Made by a program: the position numbers and the translations under genes
The notes under the pieces: model-generated
The model's database searches: none
Told to the model about the DNA's origin: nothing
The model's input: only the letters and a program-made list of their open reading frames with translations
Assembly (NCBI GenBank): GCA_019423795.1
Contig: JAHZAT010000041.1
Location: 8,650 to 72,649, forward strand
Origin: Clostridiales bacterium
Lineage (GTDB): Bacteria > Bacillota > Clostridia > Lachnospirales > Lachnospiraceae
Length of the DNA: 64,000 nt
Direction of reading: 5' to 3'
Shown here: one piece after another, positions 8,328-16,622 of the stretch
Layout: each line of letters begins with the position of its first letter
Numbering within the stretch: position 1 is the stretch's first letter

Positions 8328-9659
8328 ATGTCAATGAAGAAGATTTTAGTGGCTTTAATGAGCATGACATTGTTGTTTACAACGATACCAGTATCTGCTG
8401 CAGAAGATGATGGGATTCAGATAACATGCAATAAACTTACAGATCAGGATGAGCCATATACATCAACGGATGAGGATGGAAATGAGATCACAGTATATAC
8501 GTTGTCAGCGTTGGCAAGATATTACGATCAGACACTTTATCTGCCGAATCCAAGATGTTTTACATTGACAACAGAGACGGGAGATTTAAGTCATATCACG
8601 GCAGAGATGGATACATCCACAGATAACGGACTTGGAAAGAAAGACATCAAACTGACGATTAAGAGTAGGGCAAAGAATAAAGCAGAGATTGAAGCTAATT
8701 TTTCAAGCAAGACAGTTAAAACTGGACTTAATTTCAATGCAAGGATACTGGTTAAAGGTGCAGATGGAACGATTCTTAAAAAGATTCCGCTTGCGTACAG
8801 CACACCAGCTCTTACAGATGAACATGATGCACCAAGATTTCATACATTGAGTCCATGGTCTGGAACGTCAAAATACAACTATGATCTGGAAGACTATTAT
8901 AAGGTATCAGGAACCGTTGATGTTTACGCAAAGAATCCAAAGGTTTCTTACACATATAAGGCGCTCGGTACATATGGTCTTAAAAATTTCCTTTTGAATA
9001 TGGACAATGACAAGACAAAAACCAATAATAGTTTCACATTTACAAATGGAAAGATCACGATTGGTGCAAAAAATGGCAATCCGGGACAGAAAAATACGGT
9101 CACTTTAGTATGCAAGTCCTCTTATCTTAAGTCATTAAAAACACAACTGGCAAAAGCTTATTGTCAGAAGAAGATTTCAACGGCAGACGTGATCTTTGAT
9201 GATCTTTCCGTAGAATATCGAAATGTCAATGGAAAGACTTATGAAAATGGGATTGGAGATAACGGACAGGGATGTGTGATCGGCGGTGCGATGGACCCAA
9301 TTTATCTGGGATTTCATGCGACAGTGAAACCGGCCGGAAAAGTAAAGATAACATCTTACAAAAAGACAAAAACAACCATCAAATTAAGATGGAAAAAGCT
9401 TTCAACACCGGTCAGCGGCTATATGATCTATCGTTCCACAAGAAAATCATCTGGTTATAAGAAGATCAAGACGGTATCATCCAAAACAAGTTCTTATACA
9501 AATAAGAGATTGAAAAGAGGAAAAACATATTATTATAAGATTCGTCCATATCGTACAGTGAAATACAGCTATAAGACCTCGAAGAAAAAGACAAAGACAT
9601 TGTCAAGAAAAGCATATGGAAGTTATGGATATGTAAAGAAAATCAAAACAAAAAGATAA
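8328..9659 (+). CDS. Secreted protein with C-terminal fibronectin-type-III-like domain
   Basis: The protein has about 443 residues. It opens with a classic signal peptide (MKKILVALMSMTLLF then TIPVSAAED), so cleavage after VSA/A is likely. The middle section (about 30-340) is rich in Thr, Asp and Lys and I do not recognise it. Residues about 345-430 read as an FN3-like beta-sandwich, with W in RLRWKKL, a YMIYRS strand and TYYYKIRPY. The tail is very basic and Tyr-rich, perhaps a cell-wall-binding or cationic anchor. There is no LPXTG motif. Several ATGs (8325, 8328, 8334) follow AGAAGGAGAGG; 8328 gives a reasonable spacing. A strong terminator follows. Confidence 0.7.
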   Translation: MSMKKILVALMSMTLLFTTIPVSAAEDDGIQITCNKLTDQDEPYTSTDEDGNEITVYTLSALARYYDQTLYLPNPRCFTLTTETGDLSHITAEMDTSTDNGLGKKDIKLTIKSRAKNKAEIEANFSSKTVKTGLNFNARILVKGADGTILKKIPLAYSTPALTDEHDAPRFHTLSPWSGTSKYNYDLEDYYKVSGTVDVYAKNPKVSYTYKALGTYGLKNFLLNMDNDKTKTNNSFTFTNGKITIGAKNGNPGQKNTVTLVCKSSYLKSLKTQLAKAYCQKKISTADVIFDDLSVEYRNVNGKTYENGIGDNGQGCVIGGAMDPIYLGFHATVKPAGKVKITSYKKTKTTIKLRWKKLSTPVSGYMIYRSTRKSSGYKKIKTVSSKTSSYTNKRLKRGKTYYYKIRPYRTVKYSYKTSKKKTKTLSRKAYGSYGYVKKIKTKR

Positions 9660-9664
9660 AGTAT

Positions 9665-9714
9665 AAAATAAAACAGACAGTTGGTCATCAATACTCAGCT
9701 GTCTGTTTTATTTT
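9665..9714. terminator. Bidirectional intrinsic terminator
   Basis: A 16-bp perfect stem (9665-9680 with 9699-9714) has A-rich and T-rich ends, so it works for the + strand secreted-protein gene and the converging - strand gene. Confidence 0.9.
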
Positions 9715-9728
9715 GCACTTAAATTATA

Positions 9729-10037
9729 TTACTCTTCGTCTTCTGTAGATGGAGTTTCCCCTGCTTCATCTTCTTCGTCTGCACTATCATTGCTTTCTGT
9801 GATATTGATGGAAACATAGTCTCGGTCATCCTTTGTTGGCTCGTGGAAGATTTCTTCTTCGTCGAAAGAGTCATCATCAAAAGAATCTTCATCGAAATCA
9901 TCATCAATATCATCTCCTGATACTTCTTTGACTTTATCGATAATAGCTTTGATCTGATCACGGGCAACGTATGCGATACCAGCGACTGTAGCCAGTGCAG
10001 TTGCTAATTTAAAAAGGTCTTTGAATGTTTTCTTCAT
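9729..10037 (-). CDS. Small acidic membrane-anchored protein, unknown function
   Basis: This is a 102-residue protein I do not recognise. The N-terminus (about residues 1-25, KKTFKDLFKLATALATVAGIAYVA) is a weakly amphipathic hydrophobic segment that could anchor it in the membrane. From about residue 40 the chain is dominated by Asp, Glu and Ser and is probably disordered. An AAAGGAG site lies 10 bases before the ATG. It converges on the secreted-protein gene and diverges from rpiA. Its acidic composition contrasts with the very basic tail of the convergent secreted protein, but any link is speculative. Confidence 0.6.
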   Translation of the reverse strand: MKKTFKDLFKLATALATVAGIAYVARDQIKAIIDKVKEVSGDDIDDDFDEDSFDDDSFDEEEIFHEPTKDDRDYVSINITESNDSADEEDEAGETPSTEDEE

Positions 10038-10102
10038 AACGAAAAAACTCCTTTCTTTTTTCTATTATTTTATACTGAATCAAAGAAAAAAGCAATCCAG
10101 GA

Positions 10103-10130
10103 TTGACAAAATAAAATTTCATGATAATAT
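10103..10130 (+). promoter_or_regulatory. Sigma-A promoter of rpiA
   Basis: A perfect TTGACA at 10103-10108 and TAATAT at 10125-10130 are 16 bases apart. They sit ahead of the AGGAGG site of rpiA. Confidence 0.7.
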
Positions 10131-10172
10131 GATATTGTAAAATAAAATTTTGCAAACAAGGAGGAAAGCAAG

Positions 10173-10793
10173 ATGAAACGTTTGTGTGCAAAAGCAGCCC
10201 TTGAACTGGTGCCAGATCATGGTACGATCGGACTTGGAGGTGGGGAGACGATCAGCTATCTTTGTGAATATATCAAAGAAGCAGGAAAAGCTATAGAAGC
10301 TATAACACCATCTGATCAGACAAAGAAAGTATGCAAACAGCTTGGAATTACAGTAATAGATATTAATGAGGCCCAAGATGTGACTATAGCATTTGATGGA
10401 TGTGATGAAGTAGATCAAAACCTGAATGCATATAAAAGTGGTGGTGGGATTCATACAAAAGAGAAGATTATTGCAAAGATGGCACAAGAGTATGTATTAC
10501 TTGTGGATGAGACAAAGGTTGTAGAGAAACTCGACTGTAAAGTACCGATTGTTCTTGAAATTGTGCCAGAGGCAGCAAGTTATGTTACAAAGGAAGCAAA
10601 AAAACTTGGAGCAAAAGTAAAAGAGAGAAATGAAAAATTGCTGGAACTGTATTTTGAAGGAATCAGTGATCTTAAGAAACTAGATCAAGACTTAAAACAG
10701 ATCACAGGAGTTATTGAGATATCGCTATTTTATCAGATAGCAGCTAAGGTAGTTGTAGCAGGAACAGATGGTATCAAGATCATCGAGAGCTAA
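10173..10793 (+). CDS. rpiA: Ribose-5-phosphate isomerase A (divergent)
   Basis: RpiA interconverts ribose 5-phosphate and ribulose 5-phosphate in the pentose phosphate pathway. At 206 residues it is slightly short. The catalytic region is well kept: DGCDEVD (family DGADE), the Lys in YKSGGG, and Glu in HTKEKI. The substrate loop near the N-terminus is unusual. It reads GLGGGETI instead of the common G.GTGST, so the phosphate-binding loop has diverged. It is preceded by AAGGAGG and a strong promoter and followed, after 13 bases, by a Gfo/Idh dehydrogenase that is probably in the same transcript. Confidence 0.85.
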   Translation: MKRLCAKAALELVPDHGTIGLGGGETISYLCEYIKEAGKAIEAITPSDQTKKVCKQLGITVIDINEAQDVTIAFDGCDEVDQNLNAYKSGGGIHTKEKIIAKMAQEYVLLVDETKVVEKLDCKVPIVLEIVPEAASYVTKEAKKLGAKVKERNEKLLELYFEGISDLKKLDQDLKQITGVIEISLFYQIAAKVVVAGTDGIKIIES

Positions 10794-10806
10794 AAGGAGA
10801 AGAAAG

Positions 10807-11772
10807 ATGAGTACATGGGGAATTTTAGGTTGCGGAACAATTGCAAATGAGATGGCAGAAACGTTTATAAAGATGGGGCATGAAATCTACGGAGTCAGCA
10901 ATCGAACTTTGGAAAAAGCAGAAAAATTTGCAGAGACTTATGGAGTAAAACATGTCTTTAAGACATATGAAGAAATGCTTGCTGATGAGAAGATTGATAT
11001 CATTTATATCGCAACACCACACAGCAGACATTATGAAAATATGATGCAAGCAGTCAAAGCAGGAAAGCATGTCTTATGTGAAAAAGCAATTACTGTCAAT
11101 GCAGCACAGTTAGAAGAAGTATTAAAACTTGCTGAAAAAAAGCACGTTGTTGTAAGAGAAGCGATGACGATCTCTCATATGCCATTATATAAGAAACTAA
11201 AAGAACGAATCAAAGAAGGAGCCATTGGAAAGACAAAGATGGTTCAGGTTAATTTTGGAAGTAATAAAGGATATGATTCTACAAATAGATTTTTTGCATT
11301 AGAAGCAGCAGGAGGAGCGTTATTAGATATTGGGGTTTATGCGACATCATTTGCAAGAACATTTTTGAGTGAAATACCAAATACGATCCTTACAACAGTT
11401 GAATATCTAGAGACAGGTGCTGATGAACAATCAGGAATCATTATGAAGAATACAAAAGGTGAGATGGTAGTTATGTGTCTGACACTTCGTGCCAAACAGC
11501 CAAAACGAGGAGTTGTGACAGGAGATAAAGGATATATTGAAGTATATGAATATCCAAGAGCATGTAAGGCAACGATCACAAATACAGAGACTGGAGAAGT
11601 AGAAATAGTTGAAGCAGGAAAGACAGAAGATGCATTGAAATATGAAGTAGAAGCAATGGAAGCTGCAGTCGGTGGAGAATATAGTGATGATAATCCAGAG
11701 ATCACAAGAGATACTATGAAGATTTTAACAAGTGTTAAAACGCAGTGGGGAATGAAATATCCGTTTGAGTAA
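10807..11772 (+). CDS. Gfo/Idh/MocA family oxidoreductase
   Basis: This NAD(P)-dependent dehydrogenase acts on sugars or polyols of unknown identity. The 321-residue protein starts with the Rossmann motif WGILGCGTIA, then has the family's ATPHSRHYE block and CEKAIT (EKP-type, with the usual Pro changed to Ala), where the Lys is the conserved catalytic-region residue. An upstream in-frame ATG at 10768 lies inside rpiA without a ribosome-binding site. I chose 10807 because AAAGGAGAAG precedes it. Pairing with rpiA suggests a pentose or related sugar, but this is inference. A second, distinct family member lies at 30734-31762. Confidence 0.85.
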   Translation: MSTWGILGCGTIANEMAETFIKMGHEIYGVSNRTLEKAEKFAETYGVKHVFKTYEEMLADEKIDIIYIATPHSRHYENMMQAVKAGKHVLCEKAITVNAAQLEEVLKLAEKKHVVVREAMTISHMPLYKKLKERIKEGAIGKTKMVQVNFGSNKGYDSTNRFFALEAAGGALLDIGVYATSFARTFLSEIPNTILTTVEYLETGADEQSGIIMKNTKGEMVVMCLTLRAKQPKRGVVTGDKGYIEVYEYPRACKATITNTETGEVEIVEAGKTEDALKYEVEAMEAAVGGEYSDDNPEITRDTMKILTSVKTQWGMKYPFE

Positions 11773-11859
11773 AGAATAGATAAAACTAAGGATTTGACTA
11801 GACGGAGCTTTTCTTATCGGTTATACTTAATAAGTATGAAAACGGAGAGGAGCGATAAG

Positions 11860-12807
11860 ATGATCCAGATTTATAAGAATTATGAAGGTAAAAAAGAATT
11901 AGAAGAATTAGATCATATTGAACTGGAATCATGGGTAATGGTCACAGATCCGACAATGGAAGAGTTGACGAGTATATCGGTTGATTATAAGATCGATATG
12001 GATGACCTGAAAGCGGCACTGGATACAGAAGAACGCTCCCGATTAGAGAATGAAGATGACTATACGATGATTCTTGTGAATATTCCTGTTGTGGAAGAAG
12101 AAAATGGGAAAAAATGGTACGAGACGATTCCATTGGGAATTTTTATTACCAGGAAGATCGTATTTACGGTATGTCTAAAGCAGACAAATATTTTAAAGCA
12201 GTTTGTAGATGGTCTTGTATCGAATTTTTATACCTATATGAAGACAAGATTTGTCTATCAGATACTGTATAACAATGCAGCACTGTTTTTGTACTATCTA
12301 CGCGTGATCGATCAGAGAGCAAATCAGGTAGAAGATCTTCTGCATGAGACATATCAGAATCAAGATTTAATTCAGCTTTATGATCTGGAAAAATGTCTTG
12401 TGTATTTTACAACCGCATTGAAATCAAATGAAGTGGTATTAGAGAAATTAAGGAAACATATTGGTTTAAGACATTATGAAGAAGATCAGGAACTGTTAGA
12501 GGATGTTATCATTGAGAATAAGCAGGCAATGGAGATGACGGATATTTATCATAATATCTTAAGAAGTACAATGTCACTGTTTGGATCGATCATTGATAAT
12601 AACCTGAATCAGGTCATGAAATTCCTTGCAGCGATCACGATCATACTAGAATTGCCAACGATGATCTCCGGACTTTATGGAATGAATGTCAACGTGGCAG
12701 GAATGCCATTTGCGACGAAGACTTATGGATTTGCTGCAATTTCTATATTTTCAGTTATTGTATGCCTGATCGCTGTATATATCCTGAAAAAGAAGAATAT
12801 TTTATAA
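11860..12807 (+). CDS. corA: CorA-family divalent cation (Mg2+) channel
   Basis: CorA proteins are pentameric Mg2+/Co2+ channels. This 315-residue protein has a long mostly alpha-helical cytosolic N-terminal domain and two C-terminal membrane segments. The selectivity motif YGMNV sits between them, within the GLYGMNVNVAGMPF region. A TTG-start extension to 11794 has no ribosome-binding site, whereas the ATG at 11860 is preceded by GGAGAGGAG. It stands alone and converges with sigG. I see no M-box Mg2+ riboswitch in the short upstream gap. Confidence 0.9.
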   Translation: MIQIYKNYEGKKELEELDHIELESWVMVTDPTMEELTSISVDYKIDMDDLKAALDTEERSRLENEDDYTMILVNIPVVEEENGKKWYETIPLGIFITRKIVFTVCLKQTNILKQFVDGLVSNFYTYMKTRFVYQILYNNAALFLYYLRVIDQRANQVEDLLHETYQNQDLIQLYDLEKCLVYFTTALKSNEVVLEKLRKHIGLRHYEEDQELLEDVIIENKQAMEMTDIYHNILRSTMSLFGSIIDNNLNQVMKFLAAITIILELPTMISGLYGMNVNVAGMPFATKTYGFAAISIFSVIVCLIAVYILKKKNIL

Positions 12808-12815
12808 TGGATTAT

Positions 12816-12840
12816 GAAGAATCACGCAAGGTGGTTCTTC
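12816..12840. terminator. Possible shared terminator hairpin between corA and sigG
   Basis: GAAGAATCAC/GTGGTTCTTC forms a 10-bp stem with one G-T pair and a 5-base loop. It overlaps the sigG stop codon. No clean T-run follows on either strand, so efficiency is doubtful. Confidence 0.4.
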
Positions 12841-13598
12841 ATTTGCTTTAGTGCATTTTTTTCAAGACGGCTGACTTGTGCTTGTGAGATAGAAATTTCA
12901 TCTGCAACTTCTGTTTGAGTTTTGCCCTCGAAGAAACGCATTTTTATAATATCATATTCGCGGTCTGGAAGATGGTTCATAGCTTCTTTCAATGCAATGG
13001 ATTCTACCCAGACAGCTTCCTTGTTTTTTTTGTCTTTTACCTGATCCATCAGATAAAGCGTATCGCCGCCATCCTGATACACTGGTTCATAAAGAGAAAG
13101 AGGGGTTGCGATGGCATCGAGGGCAAACAAGACATCTTCTTTTTTCATATCAATTTCTTTTGCGATGGCATCAATTGTTGGTTCATGATTTAATTTCTTT
13201 GTAAGAGATTCCCTTGTGCTGATCGCTTTATAAGCAGTGTCACGAAGGGAACGGCTGACACGCAGACTATGATTGTCTCTTAAGTAACGTTTTACCTCTC
13301 CGATGATCATTGGAACGGCATAAGTAGAAAATTTCACATTCAGATTACGGTCAAAATTATCAATTGCTTTCATAAGCCCGATACAGCCAACTTGAAAGAG
13401 ATCATCTGCATTTTCCCCGCTGGAAGAAAATCTTTGGATAATACTTAAAACAAGACGTAGATTTCCTTTGATATATTGTTCTCTGGCGTTGTTATCACCC
13501 TGCTCGATCTTTTCAAATAAAGCTTCTTTTTCTTCGTTGGAAAGTAAAGGAAGAGAAGAAGTATTAACACCGCAGATTTCCACTTTATTTCGTGCCAT
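12822..13598 (-). CDS. sigG: RNA polymerase sporulation-specific sigma factor SigG
   Basis: Sigma-G directs late forespore transcription, including SASP genes. The 258-residue protein matches the family's length. It begins with the characteristic RNKVEICGVNTSSLPLL-type N-terminus, then region 2 (DDLFQVGCIGLMKAIDNFD, FSTYAVPMI) and region 4 (HLPDREYDIIKMRFFEGKTQ and the SISQAQVSRLE helix-turn-helix). The start at 13598 follows GGAGG. The ATG five codons earlier overlaps the ribosome-binding site. It stands alone here, not beside spoIIG as in Bacillus. A weak candidate sporulation promoter lies at 13632-13661. Confidence 0.95.
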   Translation of the reverse strand: MARNKVEICGVNTSSLPLLSNEEKEALFEKIEQGDNNAREQYIKGNLRLVLSIIQRFSSSGENADDLFQVGCIGLMKAIDNFDRNLNVKFSTYAVPMIIGEVKRYLRDNHSLRVSRSLRDTAYKAISTRESLTKKLNHEPTIDAIAKEIDMKKEDVLFALDAIATPLSLYEPVYQDGGDTLYLMDQVKDKKNKEAVWVESIALKEAMNHLPDREYDIIKMRFFEGKTQTEVADEISISQAQVSRLEKNALKQMKNHLA

Positions 13599-13684
13599 AA
13601 TAAGTTCCTCCATTAGTGATTCGTTTAATAAAATGATGTACGGAATCAGCAGATTTTATACGTTGAAAAAAATGGAAGAGAAAA

Positions 13685-13713
13685 TTGACTTATGATTTTG
13701 CCGGTGCTATCAT
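13685..13713 (+). promoter_or_regulatory. Sigma-A promoter of the amino-acid-binding lipoprotein gene
   Basis: TTGACT (13685-13690) and TATCAT (13708-13713) are separated by exactly 17 bases, 31 bases before the ATG. Confidence 0.65.
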
Positions 13714-13743
13714 GAGGATAAATACAATCAAAGGAGAGTAAAG

Positions 13744-14577
13744 ATGAAGAAGATATTAGCTTCAATCATGATGGGAAGTCTTATATTTTGCTTAAGTGCA
13801 TGCAATATGCCATGGCAGAAGAAAGATACGCAAAAAGAAGTGAAACGAGAAGTTATACAAGCAGAAAAAGTACAGGGAACCATGAAAGATATGACATTGA
13901 AAGTTGGTGTGTCAAATGATATGGCTCCATTTTCATATTATGATAAAGAGCAAAAGAAGATTGTAGGATTTGATATAGATCTGTTAGATAAGATCAGCGA
14001 TTATCTTGGCTTTGAATATAAGCTTTATCCGCTTAGTATGAAGCAGATTGAACAGAAGATAAAGAATAAGGAAATCAATCTTGCAATCGCAGGAATTTCA
14101 ATTACAGATGAAAGACAGAGAGATTATTCGTTTACAGATATATATTATGAGACATATCTTCAGATCGTAGTCAATAAGAATGCGGACATTACAGACCGGA
14201 AGGATGTAAAAAATATGACGATCGGCGTTGTTGAGGGAACTTCCAGTGAAGAATATGCGAAAGAATATCTCGCAGAGGATGGCAATAAGATCAAGGTATA
14301 TAAGACGGCAGAAGAAGTGTTTGAAAATCTTGAGGCAGACAAGATTGAAGCGACGATCTATGATGCACCAGGAATTCAGTCATATATGAATACACATAAA
14401 GACACAACGAATCTTGAGGTGTTAGATGAACAGCTTAATTCTGAAGAAAGTAATTATGGTATTATGTTTGCGAAAGGATATAAGTATCTGGATCAATTTA
14501 ATGTAGCACTGCAGGTTCTGAATAATGATGGAAGTTATCAGAAGATAAAAGAGCAGTGGATCAAGACAAAAGAATAG
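13744..14577 (+). CDS. Amino-acid ABC transporter substrate-binding lipoprotein
   Basis: The 277-residue protein is an extracellular solute-binding protein family 3 (SBP_bac_3) lipoprotein. Its signal peptide ends in the lipobox LSAC, with Cys at residue 20. The mature part has the family's PFSYYD, IVGFDIDLLDKI and ITDERQRDYSFTD blocks, typical of polar amino acid receptors. No permease or ATPase gene is adjacent. It has its own promoter and terminator, so it is an orphan receptor that must share a transporter encoded elsewhere or serve as a sensor. The ligand cannot be deduced. Confidence 0.88.
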   Translation: MKKILASIMMGSLIFCLSACNMPWQKKDTQKEVKREVIQAEKVQGTMKDMTLKVGVSNDMAPFSYYDKEQKKIVGFDIDLLDKISDYLGFEYKLYPLSMKQIEQKIKNKEINLAIAGISITDERQRDYSFTDIYYETYLQIVVNKNADITDRKDVKNMTIGVVEGTSSEEYAKEYLAEDGNKIKVYKTAEEVFENLEADKIEATIYDAPGIQSYMNTHKDTTNLEVLDEQLNSEESNYGIMFAKGYKYLDQFNVALQVLNNDGSYQKIKEQWIKTKE

Positions 14578-14583
14578 GAGAAT

Positions 14584-14622
14584 AGAAAAGACGGACCAAT
14601 GAAGATCATGTCCGTCTTTTCT
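14584..14622. terminator. Intrinsic terminator
   Basis: The 12-bp stem AGAAAAGACGGA/TCCGTCTTTTCT (14584-14595, 14611-14622) is followed by T-rich sequence. It serves the + strand lipoprotein gene and probably also the converging aminopeptidase gene. Confidence 0.85.
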
Positions 14623-14645
14623 TTTATACAAATAAAATTTGGAGT

Positions 14646-16418
14646 TTAAAGTAATAAGGTTTTAAGCCATGAAACTTCATCTTCTTCAAGATGAGGAGCA
14701 AGGTTGTCATATACTAATTGCTGATAATCACGAAGAAGTTGATTCTCTTTATCGTTGAATAATGAAAGGTCAACGCCATCTAAATCGATTGGTACAAGAG
14801 TCAGAGGTTCAAAATGAAGGAAAGCTCCATATTCGTTTTGCTGCCATTTCCTGCAAAGAAGCATGTTTTCTGTACGTATACCATATTTGCCAGGGACATA
14901 GACACCGGGTTCGTCGGTGATGACCATTCCAGGTTGCAATACGGCATCAAGATTTTCTGGGTTTGATCTCCAGCGGAAAGCATTTGGTCCTTCGTGAACC
15001 CCTAGAAAATATCCAACACCATGGCCGGTTCCGCAACGATAATCGACACCTTCTTCCCAGAGAGGTTCCCTTGCAAGAATATCAAGATTGCTGCCACGGC
15101 ATCCTGAAAGAAATTTAGCATCAGCAAGCGTGAGCATAGATTTTAATACTAATGTAAAATATTTTCGCTCTTCATCAGAAATCGGACCGAGGATAAAGGT
15201 TCGTGTAACGTCAGTTGTACCGCCATAATATTGACCGCCAGAGTCGATAAGCAGCATTCCTTCAGCAGTTACAGCAATATCAGATTCTTCCGTAGACTGA
15301 TAATGCATCATAGCAGCATGATCTTTGTATGCACAAATAGTTTCAAAACTTAATCCGACATAATCAGGCTGTTTTTTGCGTTCTGCTTCCAGATGGTCAG
15401 AAATTGATCGTTCTGTCATAGGAATCTTTCCGACATTTTTTTTCAGCCAGTACATAAATTTTGTCATGGCAACTCCGTCATTGATGTGACATTCCTTTAA
15501 ATGCTCCATCTGCGTTTCATTTTTGACAGCTTTCATAAGTTCGGTAGGATTTTTATCTTCTATGATCTTACATTTAAATAAAAGATTATAATGAAAATAG
15601 TTAGTAAGATCTGGATCTAACAAAACATTTGTGTGCTGGTCTTTTAAGAAAGAGTCGATCTCACTGTAATCGCGGACCAGAATTCCATGTTCTTTAAAAC
15701 GATTGAAAGCAGCAGCGGAAATGCAGTCTTTTCTTAAAAATAGAAAACATTTATCCATTGTGATCCATGCGTAACTATAAAATAAAGGAGTACAGGCAAT
15801 ATCGTCACCGCGCAGATTAAATAACCATGCTATATCAGGAAGTGAGGAAAGAAAAAAGGCATCGGCTCCTGCTGCAGATATTTTCTTTCGCACACGTTCA
15901 AGCTTTGAATCAGTATGTTCTCCGCTGTATTTGATATCGTGGCGGTAAACCACAGTTTTTGTCATTGCAGGACGATTATCTTCTGCCCATAGATGCTCTA
16001 CAAAATGTAGATCAAAACGAAAATCAAAGCCACATTTTTTGGAAAGTTTCGCAATTTTCTTTCCGTAGGAAGCAGAGATCATAAGCCCGTTTGTTCCAAG
16101 AACATCATTTGGGTGAAGATTTTGCTCCAGAAACTGAAGAGTTGTAGGGACACCGTAAACACCTTGTTTCATTAAAGTGATATCAGAAGAAATCTGTTGT
16201 TCGGCTTGCGTAAAATAACGTCCGTCGGTCCAAAGCCATCCTTCATTGGAACCTGCAAGAAAAGTGCCGGCAGAACCAGTAAAACCTGAAATATATTGTC
16301 TACATTTAAAATGATCATCCACATATTCAGATTGATGAGGATCTTCACTCGGAACGAGATAATATGTAACGTTTTGAGTTCTCATTATATCACGAAGTTT
16401 CATAAAATTTGTATTCAT
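14646..16418 (-). CDS. Xaa-Pro aminopeptidase (aminopeptidase P, M24 family)
   Basis: This cytosolic metallopeptidase removes N-terminal residues preceding proline. The 590-residue protein belongs to the long, three-domain APP form: two creatinase-like N-terminal domains and a pita-bread catalytic domain. Metal ligands are visible as Asp in LLIDSGG and TTDVTRTF, His in GTGHGVG, and Glu in TDEPGVY and RTENML. The first ATG (16433) overlaps the TGGAGG site, so I took the ATG at 16418. It is a single gene. An inverted repeat (ATGCACT...AGTGCAT, 16447-16475) lies in its leader. Confidence 0.92.
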   Translation of the reverse strand: MNTNFMKLRDIMRTQNVTYYLVPSEDPHQSEYVDDHFKCRQYISGFTGSAGTFLAGSNEGWLWTDGRYFTQAEQQISSDITLMKQGVYGVPTTLQFLEQNLHPNDVLGTNGLMISASYGKKIAKLSKKCGFDFRFDLHFVEHLWAEDNRPAMTKTVVYRHDIKYSGEHTDSKLERVRKKISAAGADAFFLSSLPDIAWLFNLRGDDIACTPLFYSYAWITMDKCFLFLRKDCISAAAFNRFKEHGILVRDYSEIDSFLKDQHTNVLLDPDLTNYFHYNLLFKCKIIEDKNPTELMKAVKNETQMEHLKECHINDGVAMTKFMYWLKKNVGKIPMTERSISDHLEAERKKQPDYVGLSFETICAYKDHAAMMHYQSTEESDIAVTAEGMLLIDSGGQYYGGTTDVTRTFILGPISDEERKYFTLVLKSMLTLADAKFLSGCRGSNLDILAREPLWEEGVDYRCGTGHGVGYFLGVHEGPNAFRWRSNPENLDAVLQPGMVITDEPGVYVPGKYGIRTENMLLCRKWQQNEYGAFLHFEPLTLVPIDLDGVDLSLFNDKENQLLRDYQQLVYDNLAPHLEEDEVSWLKTLLL

Positions 16419-16555
16419 GATCAATACCTCCATTTGTCATATTTAATGCACTGTAAAAATTATCAGTAGTGCATGTTTATATTAATTATAGTAGATTGAC
16501 AAAAATTCGTAAAGAAAAATGAAATGGGGAGTGAGCATTATTTCACTCAAAAAAG

Positions 16556-16585
16556 TTGAAAAGAACAAATGAGATAATGTATAAT
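16556..16585 (+). promoter_or_regulatory. Promoter of the phosphofructokinase gene
   Basis: TTGAAA (16556-16561) and a perfect TATAAT (16580-16585) are 18 bases apart. The start codon follows at 16623 after AAAGGAG. Confidence 0.7.
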
Positions 16586-16622
16586 CACTTTGAACAAATA
16601 TAAAAGTATAAAGGAGAAAACT

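Noticed and set aside
9272..9460. 62-codon frame inside the secreted protein gene
   Set aside because: Different frame in a convincing gene, with no separate start signal.
11773..11859. Possible Mg2+ riboswitch before corA
   Set aside because: The gap is too short and shows no M-box features.
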